Shown here piece after piece: positions 44,398-53,084 of a DNA stretch of 64,000 nucleotides; position 1 is the stretch's first letter, and the number at the start of each line of letters is the position of its first letter. Made by a program: the position numbers and the translations under genes. The DNA comes from Pseudoalteromonas sp. Scap06. GTDB lineage: Bacteria > Pseudomonadota > Gammaproteobacteria > Enterobacterales > Alteromonadaceae. Where the stretch lies: contig NZ_CP041331.1 of assembly GCF_013394165.1 (NCBI RefSeq), positions 186,001 through 250,000 on the forward strand, read 5' to 3'. Under the pieces are notes generated by a model that had not been told where the DNA came from, did no database searches, and saw nothing but the letters and a program-made list of their open reading frames with translations.

Positions 44398-45735
44398 ATG
44401 ACAGACATTGCCCAATTAGAACAGCTAAATCAACAGCCTCCGAGCATCTTATGCTTGGACGATGAAGCTAATGTACTCAAATCTTTAGTACGCTTACTTC
44501 GTCAATATAAATTTGATGTGAGTGTTTCAACCAATGGCCAAGATGCACTTGAAAAAATGCAAAGTAAAGAGTTTGACGTCGTAATAAGCGACATGCGCAT
44601 GCCACACATGAGCGGGGCAGAGTTTTTAGCCAAAGCCAGAAAGCTCGCCCCCGATAGCCAACGCATTTTGTTAACTGGCTTTTCCGATTTAGAGTCAACA
44701 ATCAGTGCGGTTAACGAAGGGGGTATTCATGCTTATGTGCAAAAACCTTGGCAAAATGATCACTTAGTAAGTGTAATCCAGTCAGGCGTAGAAAAATTTA
44801 GACTAAAAAAGCAAAATGAAATTTTACAACAGCATGTAAAATCTCAGAACCAGCAACTAAAAGAGCTCAATACTAATTTAGAGCAGCTGGTCGATAAACG
44901 AACAAATCAAATTAGAAGTGTATTAAAAAAACTAGAAGTCGCTAATGAAAGTGAAAAAAGAGAGCATCAATCGACTGTTGAACTGCTTTATAATTTTATT
45001 AATGCAAATCCGTATCTCGATGGTAAAAGAGCAGAGAACATTGCCGGCACATGCACGCAAATAGCGCGTTACCTTAATGTATCGCAAAGAAGTATCACGC
45101 TTGCGCCTATTGCAGGATATTTAGCTCAAATTGGTTTACTTGCAATGGATCCTGAGCTTTACAACAAACCTATTAACGAACTTAATGAAGTACAGCGCAA
45201 AACGTTTTACACCCACCCGAGTATTTCACAATTAATGCTCATGCCAGCGACTCACTTGAGCGATGTTTCTGATGCAATTTATCACCAGTTCGAGCGATAC
45301 AACGGCCAAGGTATCCCCAAAGGACTTGCTAAAAACGATATTCCAATTGGTGCTATGGTGCTCAGCGTAGCTCGCGATTACTGGGAGCATTATGAGCAAA
45401 GCGATCCATTACTTACAACAAAACAACGCCATGAGGCGGCGCTCGGTAATATTAAGGCCAATAGTGGTAGCTTATATCACCCGCGTATTGTCGATGCACT
45501 TGAAGCAAGCCATACTAAATTAATTACCTCTGATAGTTCTATTGGCTCAATTAAAATAATTTGCGCTCAAGAGCTTGAAGAAAATATGACACTGGCAAAC
45601 TCACTACACAGCCATACAGGCATTATGCTTTTACCCAAAGAGCATGTTTTCAATTCAAAATCGATTGTTAAGCTACAACAACTTGAAGCCAAAAAGCCGA
45701 CTCCGTTTAGAATTATGGTTAAAACGGCTAAATGA
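44398..45735 (+). CDS. Response regulator with degenerate HD-GYP domain
   Basis: The 445-residue protein has a receiver (about 14-135; DDE pocket, D65 in VVISDMRMPHMSG, VQKPW) and a coiled coil (about 140-185). A domain aligned to HD-GYP follows (about 190-370). The catalytic HD is lost: the canonical LLHDIGK reads YLAQIGL. The second signature HHERWDGxGYP reads YHQFERYNGQGIP. A histidine at the THPSI position remains. It is unlikely to hydrolyse c-di-GMP and may bind it or a partner instead. It is the third gene of the FIST-kinase-regulator unit. The final 60 residues form an extra C-terminal module (MLLPKEHVFNSKSIVKLQQLE). Confidence 0.88.
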   Translation: MTDIAQLEQLNQQPPSILCLDDEANVLKSLVRLLRQYKFDVSVSTNGQDALEKMQSKEFDVVISDMRMPHMSGAEFLAKARKLAPDSQRILLTGFSDLESTISAVNEGGIHAYVQKPWQNDHLVSVIQSGVEKFRLKKQNEILQQHVKSQNQQLKELNTNLEQLVDKRTNQIRSVLKKLEVANESEKREHQSTVELLYNFINANPYLDGKRAENIAGTCTQIARYLNVSQRSITLAPIAGYLAQIGLLAMDPELYNKPINELNEVQRKTFYTHPSISQLMLMPATHLSDVSDAIYHQFERYNGQGIPKGLAKNDIPIGAMVLSVARDYWEHYEQSDPLLTTKQRHEAALGNIKANSGSLYHPRIVDALEASHTKLITSDSSIGSIKIICAQELEENMTLANSLHSHTGIMLLPKEHVFNSKSIVKLQQLEAKKPTPFRIMVKTAK

Positions 45736-45808
45736 TTGATCTAAATTGCTCTTTTATTCGTTACAATGGGCTTAAATAAATTAATAACTTTGCTTGAAGG
45801 AGCACAAC

Positions 45809-46828
45809 GTGTCGCGATTTTCTGCCGTTACCGATAATCCCCACGACGGGCGTTTTAACCAAAAAACGGGAATATTACTGACCAACTTAGGCAGCCCAGA
45901 TGCCCCCACAGCAAGCGCATTACGTGTTTACTTGCGTGAGTTTTTATCTGATCCACGCATTGTAGAAATTCCACGCATTGTGTGGATGATAATTCTCCAT
46001 GGCATTATCTTACGCATTCGTCCAAAACGCTCAGCTAAGTTATATAAGAGTATATGGACCGAAAATGGCTCGCCGCTAACTCATATTACGCGCCAGCAAA
46101 GCCTTAAATTAAATGCCTTATTAAAACAGCATGGCTATACCAACACCGAAGTGGTTATGGCGATGCGCTATGGTAACCCATCAATCGAAGCGGGCCTTGA
46201 AGAGCTTAGAGACAAAGGTTTAACCCGTATTATTGTGCTGCCACTTTATCCGCAGTATTCAAGCCCAACTACAGGCTCTACGTTCGACGCAGTTGCCAAT
46301 GTATTAAAAAAATGGCGCTGGGTACCAGAGCTGCACTTTGTAAACGGGTATCACAAAAATACAGCGTACCTTGAGTCACTCGCTAATAGTATTAGTGAAG
46401 ATTTAGAAAAACATGGAATGCCACAAAAAATGGTGTTTTCATACCACGGTATGCCTAAACAGTTTTTAGATAATGGCGACCCTTATCATTGCCTATGTCA
46501 ACAAACAACACGATTAGTGGTTGAAAAACTAGGGCTAGACAAAGATAAAGTGATCACTACTTTTCAAAGTCGCTTTGGTAAAGCTGAATGGTTAAAACCA
46601 TATACAGATGCAACTCTTGAGAGCTTACCTGGCGAAGGAATTAAAGATATCGCAATTATAAGCCCTGCATTTAGCGCCGACTGCCTAGAAACACTTGAAG
46701 AATTAGAAGGTGAAAACCGCGAAATTTTTGAAGAAGCTGGCGGCGAGAAATACCGATACATTGCAGCTCTAAACGATCGTGACGATCATATAGACGCCAT
46801 GTTCGATGTATTAAAGCCAATGCTTTAA
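45809..46828 (+). CDS. hemH: Ferrochelatase
   Basis: HemH inserts Fe2+ into protoporphyrin IX, the last step of haem synthesis, at the inner face of the membrane. The 339-residue product has GILLTNLGSPDAPT, LYPQYSSPTTGS, FSYHGMPKQFLDNGDPY (catalytic His) and SPAFSADCLETLEEL (catalytic Glu region). The start is GTG at 45809: AAGGAG lies six bases before it, and an in-frame TTG at 45794 sits just upstream of that Shine-Dalgarno, too close for it to serve the TTG. It is preceded by the REC/HD-GYP-like gene, but a 73-base gap suggests its own promoter. A heptamer array begins 13 bases after its stop. Confidence 0.95.
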   Translation: MSRFSAVTDNPHDGRFNQKTGILLTNLGSPDAPTASALRVYLREFLSDPRIVEIPRIVWMIILHGIILRIRPKRSAKLYKSIWTENGSPLTHITRQQSLKLNALLKQHGYTNTEVVMAMRYGNPSIEAGLEELRDKGLTRIIVLPLYPQYSSPTTGSTFDAVANVLKKWRWVPELHFVNGYHKNTAYLESLANSISEDLEKHGMPQKMVFSYHGMPKQFLDNGDPYHCLCQQTTRLVVEKLGLDKDKVITTFQSRFGKAEWLKPYTDATLESLPGEGIKDIAIISPAFSADCLETLEELEGENREIFEEAGGEKYRYIAALNDRDDHIDAMFDVLKPML

Positions 46829-46841
46829 AGCAAAGGTTCGA

Positions 46842-46883
46842 GGTTTCAGGTTTCAGGTTTCAGGTTTCAGGTTTCAGGTTTCA
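46842..46883. repeat. Six perfect tandem copies of GGTTTCA
   Basis: Six exact copies of GGTTTCA (42 bases) follow a degenerate first unit GGTTCGA at 46835-46841. The array starts just after hemH. It is followed to 46980 by non-coding sequence that shares words such as CCCGTTGCTCGA with the repeat region at 34.6-34.8 kb. Confidence 0.95.
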
Positions 46884-46990
46884 GGCAGACACTAGCCAAG
46901 CGCGGTGGTTGACGGTAGGTGGGAGTTTACCTCGCGCACACAGTGCTAAACCCGTTGCTCGACACCCGATACCCGTACTTAATACCTAAT

Positions 46991-48148
46991 TTAGCGCTTA
47001 CGTGTCACTATTAATGTGATTGCCCCGGCTATTATTCCCCAGCAGGCAGAGCCTACCGACCATAAAGTTAAATCTGAGGCAGTGACTAAAAAAGTAATGA
47101 TAGCCGCTTCAGTATATTCAGCACTATGCAAAGACTGCTGTAAACTATTGGCAATAGTGCCAAACAAAGCAATACCCGCCAACGCTAACACCAATGCTTG
47201 TGGCAAGCTTGCCACAATTGCCACTAACATAGCCGCACATAGCGCCATAATTATATAAAACACGCCACCAGCAATACTTGCCCAATAACGTTTATCAGGG
47301 TCTTTATCAGCCTCTTCGCTCATACAAATAGCCGCTGTTATGGCTGCTAAATTTATGGAATAAGTGCCAAAGGGAGCCGTCATACAATTTATTAACCCGG
47401 TCACAGTTAATGACGATGATATAGGCGCTTTATAATTATGTGCTTTCAAAATAGCGAAACCGGGTAAGTTTTGTGAGGTCATAGTTACTATGTATAAAGG
47501 AATGCTTATACTTACAAATGCCTGCAAACTAAAGCTTGGCGCTATATATGCAAAACTACTGGCTTGCCAATGCACGGTACTGGTATCGATATTACCCACA
47601 TACCAGGCTAAAAATATACCCGCTAGCAACACACTTAGCATCGCAAAACGGGCAAAAAAGCGCTTACCAATAAAGTACACCACCACCATTAAACCAATAA
47701 CTAATGGCATATCGTTCATAAAGTTAAACACATCAATGCCAAATGTCACTAATACTCCCGCTAACATGGCACAAGCCAGTTCACTAGGAATACGGTTCAT
47801 AATTTTTTCAAACCACCCGGTTACTCCCGACACCAGCACCAAAAAGGCTGAGAGCATAAATGCGCCCACGGCTTCATGTAAGCTATAGCCTTGAGCACTT
47901 GAAATCAGTAGTGCAGCCCCTGTGGTCGACCATGCAATTAAAATCGGCACTTTATAATAAAACGACAACACAATAGAGGTACTGCCCATTACCAAGCCCA
48001 GCATTAATATCCAGCTTGCCACTAGGTCAGGTGTGCCACCTAAAGTGATCACCACTTGGTAAATCAATGCTATCGAACTTGAAAAACCAATAATAACGGC
48101 AACAAGTCCCGCCATAGTGCGACTAAGTAATTGATCAGTCCCTGCCAT
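46991..48148 (-). CDS. benE: BenE-family benzoate/proton symporter-like protein
   Basis: The 385-residue inner-membrane protein has about 12 hydrophobic helices and the BenE pattern: GFSSSIALIYQVVITLGGTP near the N-terminus, ELACAMLAGVLVTFGIDVFN near residue 125, and NLPGFAILKAHNYKAPISS / GTYSINLAAITAAICM in the second half. BenE proteins import benzoate, but members in genomes without aromatic catabolism genes may carry other solutes. There are no benABCD or cat genes nearby, so benzoate is unproven. It is convergent with hemH and divergent from the prodomain-like gene. Confidence 0.88.
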   Translation of the reverse strand: MAGTDQLLSRTMAGLVAVIIGFSSSIALIYQVVITLGGTPDLVASWILMLGLVMGSTSIVLSFYYKVPILIAWSTTGAALLISSAQGYSLHEAVGAFMLSAFLVLVSGVTGWFEKIMNRIPSELACAMLAGVLVTFGIDVFNFMNDMPLVIGLMVVVYFIGKRFFARFAMLSVLLAGIFLAWYVGNIDTSTVHWQASSFAYIAPSFSLQAFVSISIPLYIVTMTSQNLPGFAILKAHNYKAPISSSLTVTGLINCMTAPFGTYSINLAAITAAICMSEEADKDPDKRYWASIAGGVFYIIMALCAAMLVAIVASLPQALVLALAGIALFGTIANSLQQSLHSAEYTEAAIITFLVTASDLTLWSVGSACWGIIAGAITLIVTRKR

Positions 48149-48515
48149 AATTCCCTCATTTCATGCTTTAACGTTACAACATACTTTGCCTATTTTTACA
48201 TTGCAATTTTGAATAATGAATATGAAAAAACATCACGTTAATAAATTTTTTTATTGATCAATTTTTGCCTATCAAAATCATTGCCATTAAAAAAATAAAC
48301 GCGTACCTAAAAACAAGCCGCAGAGCGCATTATTGCTGTAAAAAGCCGTAATTTTTAAGCTAAAAACACATACCAAAAAAAGGCAAAGTAAATACTTACA
48401 ATGAGTTATAAAAAACCCCATTAACACTTTATGGTTACAATTTAAATTTGATCTCATCCTATTTTTAATATAAAACTTAACAATTATTTCACTAATTACC
48501 CTAAAAGAGAAACAG
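48149..48515. other. Divergent promoter region, benE and protease operon
   Basis: The 367-base gap is strongly AT-rich. It should hold the benE promoter and that of the prodomain/metalloprotease unit. I see no clear operator, hairpin or small gene. Confidence 0.5.
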
Positions 48516-49232
48516 ATGAAACGTTACATTGTTTTAATTATCGCTATTCCTTTGTCTGTATTTGCCATTTATACGCTGCTTGAGAATCAGAAAAAAATCG
48601 ATAAGGAGGCAGTAGCCCCTATTGCCGTAGACATCGTCCCTGTTGATTCTGAGTTTGTAAAACAAACACGTAAGCCATTGCCAATTGATATGAGTAAAGA
48701 CCCTGTTACAGTCAAACCCTTAAAAGAAAAACTAGCCGACACTGAAGACTCGTTTGATGCAATAAATAAGCCTTCAACTAAGGCCAAAGAAATACTTAAA
48801 GCGGCAAAAGTACTGCCTACCGATTTACAAAATGAAGCCTATATAGAATTTAATTTAGCAGCACTTAAAGCCCTTAAAGCAGGGGATAATTTTGATCTCG
48901 CTATACCGCAAACCGCAGAAACCTACAGCGCTGAAATAACTAACGTTACCAGTGCAAGTAACGGCGATAAAAGTATTGTTGGCCAAGTGATTGGTGCTAA
49001 TGGAGCAATGCACACCACCATATTAACCGTTGGCAAGGATGCAGTATATGGTCAATTTACAGCCCCAAGTGGTAACTATGTTTTTGAAAGCAAAGGACAA
49101 TATGGCTGGATTGCAGCAAAGCGTGACTTATACAAATCACATATAGAACACCAAGTAAGTGAACCCTCGTCAAAAAATACTGATGGTGGAGATCCGTTTG
49201 CACCCAGTGATGAAAAGTCACCCTCTATTTAA
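48516..49232 (+). CDS. Membrane-anchored metalloprotease prodomain-like protein
   Basis: The 238-residue product has an N-terminal hydrophobic helix (about 3-21) that looks like an uncleaved anchor, and a charged linker (22-100). A beta-rich domain at about 105-205 follows: LAIPQTAETYSAEI, SIVGQVIGANGA, ILTVGKDAVYGQFTAPSGNYVFES, YGWIAAKRDL. This pattern (length-matched 'G.v.g....ltvg..av.G.i..p.G.Y') resembles the propeptide of secreted reprolysin-like metalloproteases, here without a protease attached. The next gene, 64 bases on, encodes just such a catalytic domain lacking a propeptide. There are no cysteines, so no cysteine switch. The tail is Ser/Asp-rich. The role as chaperone or inhibitor in trans is inference. 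Confidence 0.65.
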   Translation: MKRYIVLIIAIPLSVFAIYTLLENQKKIDKEAVAPIAVDIVPVDSEFVKQTRKPLPIDMSKDPVTVKPLKEKLADTEDSFDAINKPSTKAKEILKAAKVLPTDLQNEAYIEFNLAALKALKAGDNFDLAIPQTAETYSAEITNVTSASNGDKSIVGQVIGANGAMHTTILTVGKDAVYGQFTAPSGNYVFESKGQYGWIAAKRDLYKSHIEHQVSEPSSKNTDGGDPFAPSDEKSPSI

Positions 49233-49296
49233 TTTTTAATCTAAACAAAGACGACACAGCAGTAAAACTGCAATTACAAAAAAAGGAAATACGACT

Positions 49297-50040
49297 ATGA
49301 AAAAAATAATATCAACAGCCGCTATTGCAACAGCATTATGTGCAGCAAGCACAGTATCAGCAGAAACAATTGATATCGGTATTTTATATACCGACCAATC
49401 AGCTGCCGCTACCAGCAATATTAATACTAAGATTAACCAGCTTATTGCTTTTAGTAATCAAGTATATAGCCAAAATGGCGTTGATATTACACTGCGTTTA
49501 GTGGGCTCTCAAAACTTAGGTAGCCACGCAATAACCCCTTCGGAAGATTGGCTAGACGCCGTGACAAATAGCAGCTATGTAAATGGTTTACGTAATGATT
49601 GGAAAGCAGACATGGTAGCCGTACTAGGTACAGGCCAAAGTGCGGGTAGCGGTTTAATTTCATGTGGTATTGCTTGGGTTGGTCAAGGCACAAATGGCAA
49701 TTTATACAGCTCAATGAGCGATCGTATGTACTCAATTACAGCTGTTGATTGTGGTGCTACAACATTCGTACATGAACTAGGTCATAATCAAGGCCTGACA
49801 CACTCTCGTAAACAAGGCGCAACTAGTGGCGGTGTATACGTTGATGGCATGGGCCACGGCGTACAAAATGAATTTGCCAGTATTATGGCTTACCCACATG
49901 TGTTTGGTAGTGCGACTCAGTACGATTATTTCTCAAACCCAAATTGGAGCGTAAACGGTATTCCATTTGGTGTGACTAACCAAGCATATGCTATTCGTAC
50001 CGTCACTGATACCAAAACCAGTATTGCCAACTTTAAATAA
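49297..50040 (+). CDS. Secreted reprolysin-like zinc metalloprotease, catalytic domain only
   Basis: The 247-residue protein has a signal peptide (MKKIISTAAIATALCAASTVSA) followed at once by the metzincin catalytic core, ETIDIGILYT. The zinc site is HELGHNQGLTH (His159, Glu160, His163, His169) with a Met-turn in SIMAY (Met197). Cys123 and Cys152 could form a disulfide. Many relatives (M12/M72-type) have a propeptide of 100 or more residues before the core; here there is none. The preceding gene encodes a propeptide-like domain. AAGGA precedes the ATG. Two hairpins follow, the second a strong terminator. Confidence 0.9.
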   Translation: MKKIISTAAIATALCAASTVSAETIDIGILYTDQSAAATSNINTKINQLIAFSNQVYSQNGVDITLRLVGSQNLGSHAITPSEDWLDAVTNSSYVNGLRNDWKADMVAVLGTGQSAGSGLISCGIAWVGQGTNGNLYSSMSDRMYSITAVDCGATTFVHELGHNQGLTHSRKQGATSGGVYVDGMGHGVQNEFASIMAYPHVFGSATQYDYFSNPNWSVNGIPFGVTNQAYAIRTVTDTKTSIANFK

Positions 50041-50085
50041 TCTCAATTGTAAATAATGAGCTTATTCTAAGAATCAGCATTAAAT

Positions 50086-50154
50086 AAATGGGTAAATTAT
50101 TACCCATTTACACCAATTAAGTTTCCCTTGCGGAGCGCCTCGGCGCTCTTTTTT
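50086..50154 (+). terminator. Double hairpin terminator after the metalloprotease
   Basis: A first hairpin has arms AAATGGGTAA (50086-50095) and TTACCCATTT (50100-50109). A second, GAGCGC/GCGCTC with a CUCG tetraloop (50133-50148), is followed by six T (50149-50154), a classical intrinsic terminator on the plus strand. It ends just before the convergent gene. Confidence 0.88.
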
Positions 50155-50159
50155 GATGA

Positions 50160-51374
50160 TTAATCATTACCTGCTTTTATTGCAGGAAGTAAAGTTTTGC
50201 CATCGCTATCTACTTCACTCATTAGCGTTAACCCCATTACTTTGGCAAGCACAGGATAAATATCTAAATTATTCACCAGCTCAATACTTACACCTTTTTT
50301 AAACGCAGGACCTGCTGCTATAAAGGAGGCAGCCATATCATCACTATAAGCATAGCCATGTGTACCTAAATAAGGCGCCTTAGTACCGTTACTAAATACC
50401 GCAGGCGCATTGGTTTGCACCACAATATCGCCCACTCTACTCCCGCTATTATAATGGTAGCCTTCAAGCTGCTCACTACTTAAAACACTATAACGCCCCT
50501 TAGCCGCTTTTTGTAAACGTGCTTTATATGCATCAATATCCGCATTTTTAGCATCGCTTTTAGTATAAATAAGTAAACGAGGTCCGGTATTCACAATAAT
50601 AAAATTATCATCTTTAGGTAAACTGCTGACAATAATGCTTTGCTCAGGATCAACCTTTGCCATGCCATGATCAGAAACAATGACTAAATTAATATCCTGA
50701 GATAATTTGCTCAAGCGAGTACGTAATTGCCCCATTAATGCATCTAACTTATGAACGGCGTCACGTGTTTGTACTGCATCTGGGCCAAACTCATGCCCTA
50801 TGCTATCAACCAGCGAAAAGTAACTGGCTACAAAACGTGGGCGCTGCGCCTTAGGCAAACTTAACCACTGTACAATTTGGTCAATTCTGTCTTGGTAGTT
50901 ACCTTGTTTGGAATAATGAAAATAGTAGTCTGGCGTCATACCATTAAAGCGCGCATCCAACTCAGGCCAAAAATACACCGCCGATTTAAGCCCATGCATT
51001 TTTACTAAATTCCATAATGGAGTACCACGTACCCAAGTACTGTCTTTTTGGCCTTTACCCATGCTGTAGCATTGATTATTGCGCGCTTTGTCACAAAATT
51101 TATTGTCAACAATACCGTGGTTAACGGGTAGTAAACCAGTAATCACCGAAATATGATTTGGGAACGTTTTAGTAGGGTAAACTGGCTGCATTTTTTGTGC
51201 TCTAACCCCTTGCTCAGCCATTGCTTTTAAATTGGGTGCACCGTGCTTTTCAATATAATCCCAACGCAAGCCGTCAATTGAGATCATAACAACCGTTTGC
51301 TCTTTGGCTGCAAACGCATTACTCATCCCTAATAAAAGGCAAAAATAGACTGCCTTTGTGATCCACAACTTCAT
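50160..51374 (-). CDS. Nucleotide pyrophosphatase/phosphodiesterase, alkaline phosphatase superfamily
   Basis: The 404-residue enzyme has a signal peptide (ending near NAFA) and the NPP/ectonucleotide fold. The metal Asp is in VMISIDGLRWDY, the nucleophile Thr in VYPTKTFPNHISV, further metal ligands in SLVDSIGHEFGPD and VIVSDHGMAKV, and the last His in YLGTHGYAY. It hydrolyses phosphodiester or pyrophosphate bonds of nucleotides outside the cytoplasm, probably as phosphate or nucleoside scavenging. ATG 51374 has AGGTG six bases upstream; a GTG three codons earlier is possible. It is convergent with the metalloprotease and divergent from the dGTPase gene. Confidence 0.9.
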   Translation of the reverse strand: MKLWITKAVYFCLLLGMSNAFAAKEQTVVMISIDGLRWDYIEKHGAPNLKAMAEQGVRAQKMQPVYPTKTFPNHISVITGLLPVNHGIVDNKFCDKARNNQCYSMGKGQKDSTWVRGTPLWNLVKMHGLKSAVYFWPELDARFNGMTPDYYFHYSKQGNYQDRIDQIVQWLSLPKAQRPRFVASYFSLVDSIGHEFGPDAVQTRDAVHKLDALMGQLRTRLSKLSQDINLVIVSDHGMAKVDPEQSIIVSSLPKDDNFIIVNTGPRLLIYTKSDAKNADIDAYKARLQKAAKGRYSVLSSEQLEGYHYNSGSRVGDIVVQTNAPAVFSNGTKAPYLGTHGYAYSDDMAASFIAAGPAFKKGVSIELVNNLDIYPVLAKVMGLTLMSEVDSDGKTLLPAIKAGND

Positions 51375-51527
51375 TTTAAACACCTATAGATGTATGTTAA
51401 TTTTATAAAAAATAATACTAAAGCAAGTTGTTACTTTATGATACATGCTGATAGATTAAAGATGGCTCACTAAAAAATATAACTGTGCACTTAATAAGAG
51501 CCCAACGTGCAAAATAAAAGGATTGCC

Positions 51528-52991
51528 ATGATCGACTTCAGCAGCAAAATCACCCCAGCGCGTATGCAGCGCACGACGGCCAATTTACAAATGGCGCTTG
51601 AGAGCGATCGTGGCCGCATTATTAACAGCGCAGCCATTCGTCGCCTGCAACAAAAAACCCAAGTATTTCCGCTTGAGCGCAACGCAGCAGTGCGCTCACG
51701 TCTTACTCACTCATTAGAAGTACAACAAGTTGGTCGATTTATCGTGCAGCGTGTTTTTGCCAATCTAAATTACCAACAGCAAAAAGAATATGGTTTATCC
51801 GGCTTAGAACGCCCGCTAGAAACCCTAGTAGAAATGGCCTGCCTAATGCACGATATTGGTAACCCGCCGTTTGGTCACTTTGGCGAGGCCGCCATTAATA
51901 ATTGGTTTAATGCTAACTTGGCAAGTATTACGCCTGAGCGTTGCCAAACAGCTAATAGCAGTATAGGCATTATTTTTAAACATTTAGCGCAAGATATTTG
52001 CAGTTTTGAAGGCAACGCCCAAGGCATACGTATTATTCACTCATTGCTCAGCCTAAATTTAACCTACAGCCAAAGTGCAGCAATTTTAAAGTATACCCGC
52101 CCTGCCAGCTTAGCGAAGCAGGATATTCCACAAAATAAAAACTACATTATGAAAAAAGTAGGCTACTACTACAGCGAAAAAAGCTTTATAGAAGCACTAC
52201 AAACAGAGCTAAAAATGGAGCCGCATTGCCGCCACCCTGCCAGTTACATAATGGAAGCCGCAGACGATATTTCTTATTGCTTGGCTGACATAGAAGATGC
52301 GGTAGAAAAAGACATAATAAGCACTCAGCATTTGTGCGAGCAATTAAAAAAGCAGTATCAAAAAGCGCTAATTAACTTAGCCTTAAACGACACCCAGCAC
52401 CAAAGCTTTGTAGATGATGCAATTAATTACGCTATTGAACGCGCGCAAGCACAGCCCTTTAATTTTAATAGTGAATTTTTTATTTATTTACGCGTATCGT
52501 TACTGCATCCATTAGTGAATCATGCCGCAAAACGCTTTATTGAAAATATAGAGCCAATTTATCATGGTGATTTTAATCATGCATTATTAGAAGATCGCAG
52601 TTACTTACATGCTGCAACCCAAGCCCTTAAACAAGTGGCACTTGAGCATGTATTTTCTCATAAAGAGGTCGAAAAGCTCGAACTACAAGGCTATCGTATT
52701 ATTAACGGCCTACTAGAATGCTATAAGCCATTACTACAATTAACTAGCGACGACTTTAAACGCGCACTACATGGCGACAACCGTTTATTAATAGAGTCAC
52801 GATTAGTTAAAAAGCTCTCTAAAAAACATTTAAGTAGCTATCAGCACGCCATAAATGCCATGCAAGAAGAGCCCGACCACTTTGCGGCTTATGAGTTTTA
52901 TTACAGATGTAGACTCATCCAAGATTACATAAGCGGCATGACCGACCAATTTGCTTACGACGAGTACCGCAGCTTAATGGTAATTGACTAA
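51528..52991 (+). CDS. dgt: Deoxyguanosinetriphosphate triphosphohydrolase-like protein
   Basis: The 487-residue HD-domain enzyme cleaves dGTP to deoxyguanosine and tripolyphosphate. It has RIINSAAIRRLQQKTQVFPL near the N-terminus, the metal site RSRLTHSLEVQQVGR with MACLMHDIGNPPFGHFGE (His-Asp), and MEAADDISYCLADIEDAV (second metal Asp). Length and motifs fit the longer E. coli Dgt type (505 residues). AAGGA five bases before the ATG at 51528 sets the start; a GTG at 51507 is not needed. In E. coli Dgt lowers dGTP and can restrict some phages; that role here is unproven. Confidence 0.92.
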   Translation: MIDFSSKITPARMQRTTANLQMALESDRGRIINSAAIRRLQQKTQVFPLERNAAVRSRLTHSLEVQQVGRFIVQRVFANLNYQQQKEYGLSGLERPLETLVEMACLMHDIGNPPFGHFGEAAINNWFNANLASITPERCQTANSSIGIIFKHLAQDICSFEGNAQGIRIIHSLLSLNLTYSQSAAILKYTRPASLAKQDIPQNKNYIMKKVGYYYSEKSFIEALQTELKMEPHCRHPASYIMEAADDISYCLADIEDAVEKDIISTQHLCEQLKKQYQKALINLALNDTQHQSFVDDAINYAIERAQAQPFNFNSEFFIYLRVSLLHPLVNHAAKRFIENIEPIYHGDFNHALLEDRSYLHAATQALKQVALEHVFSHKEVEKLELQGYRIINGLLECYKPLLQLTSDDFKRALHGDNRLLIESRLVKKLSKKHLSSYQHAINAMQEEPDHFAAYEFYYRCRLIQDYISGMTDQFAYDEYRSLMVID

Positions 52992-53084
52992 GCCATGCTC
53001 AGATCGTGAAATTGCTAAGCCCTAGATAATTTTTTACTTTGCGCTTAAAATTAGGGCATTGATGCTTAACCGCTTTTGAGTTTT

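Noticed and set aside
45794..45808. TTG start for hemH
   Set aside because: The AAGGAG Shine-Dalgarno lies just inside this TTG's downstream sequence and is spaced for the GTG at 45809.
46991..48148. Aromatic degradation locus
   Set aside because: The BenE-like transporter is alone; no benzoate dioxygenase or catechol genes are near.
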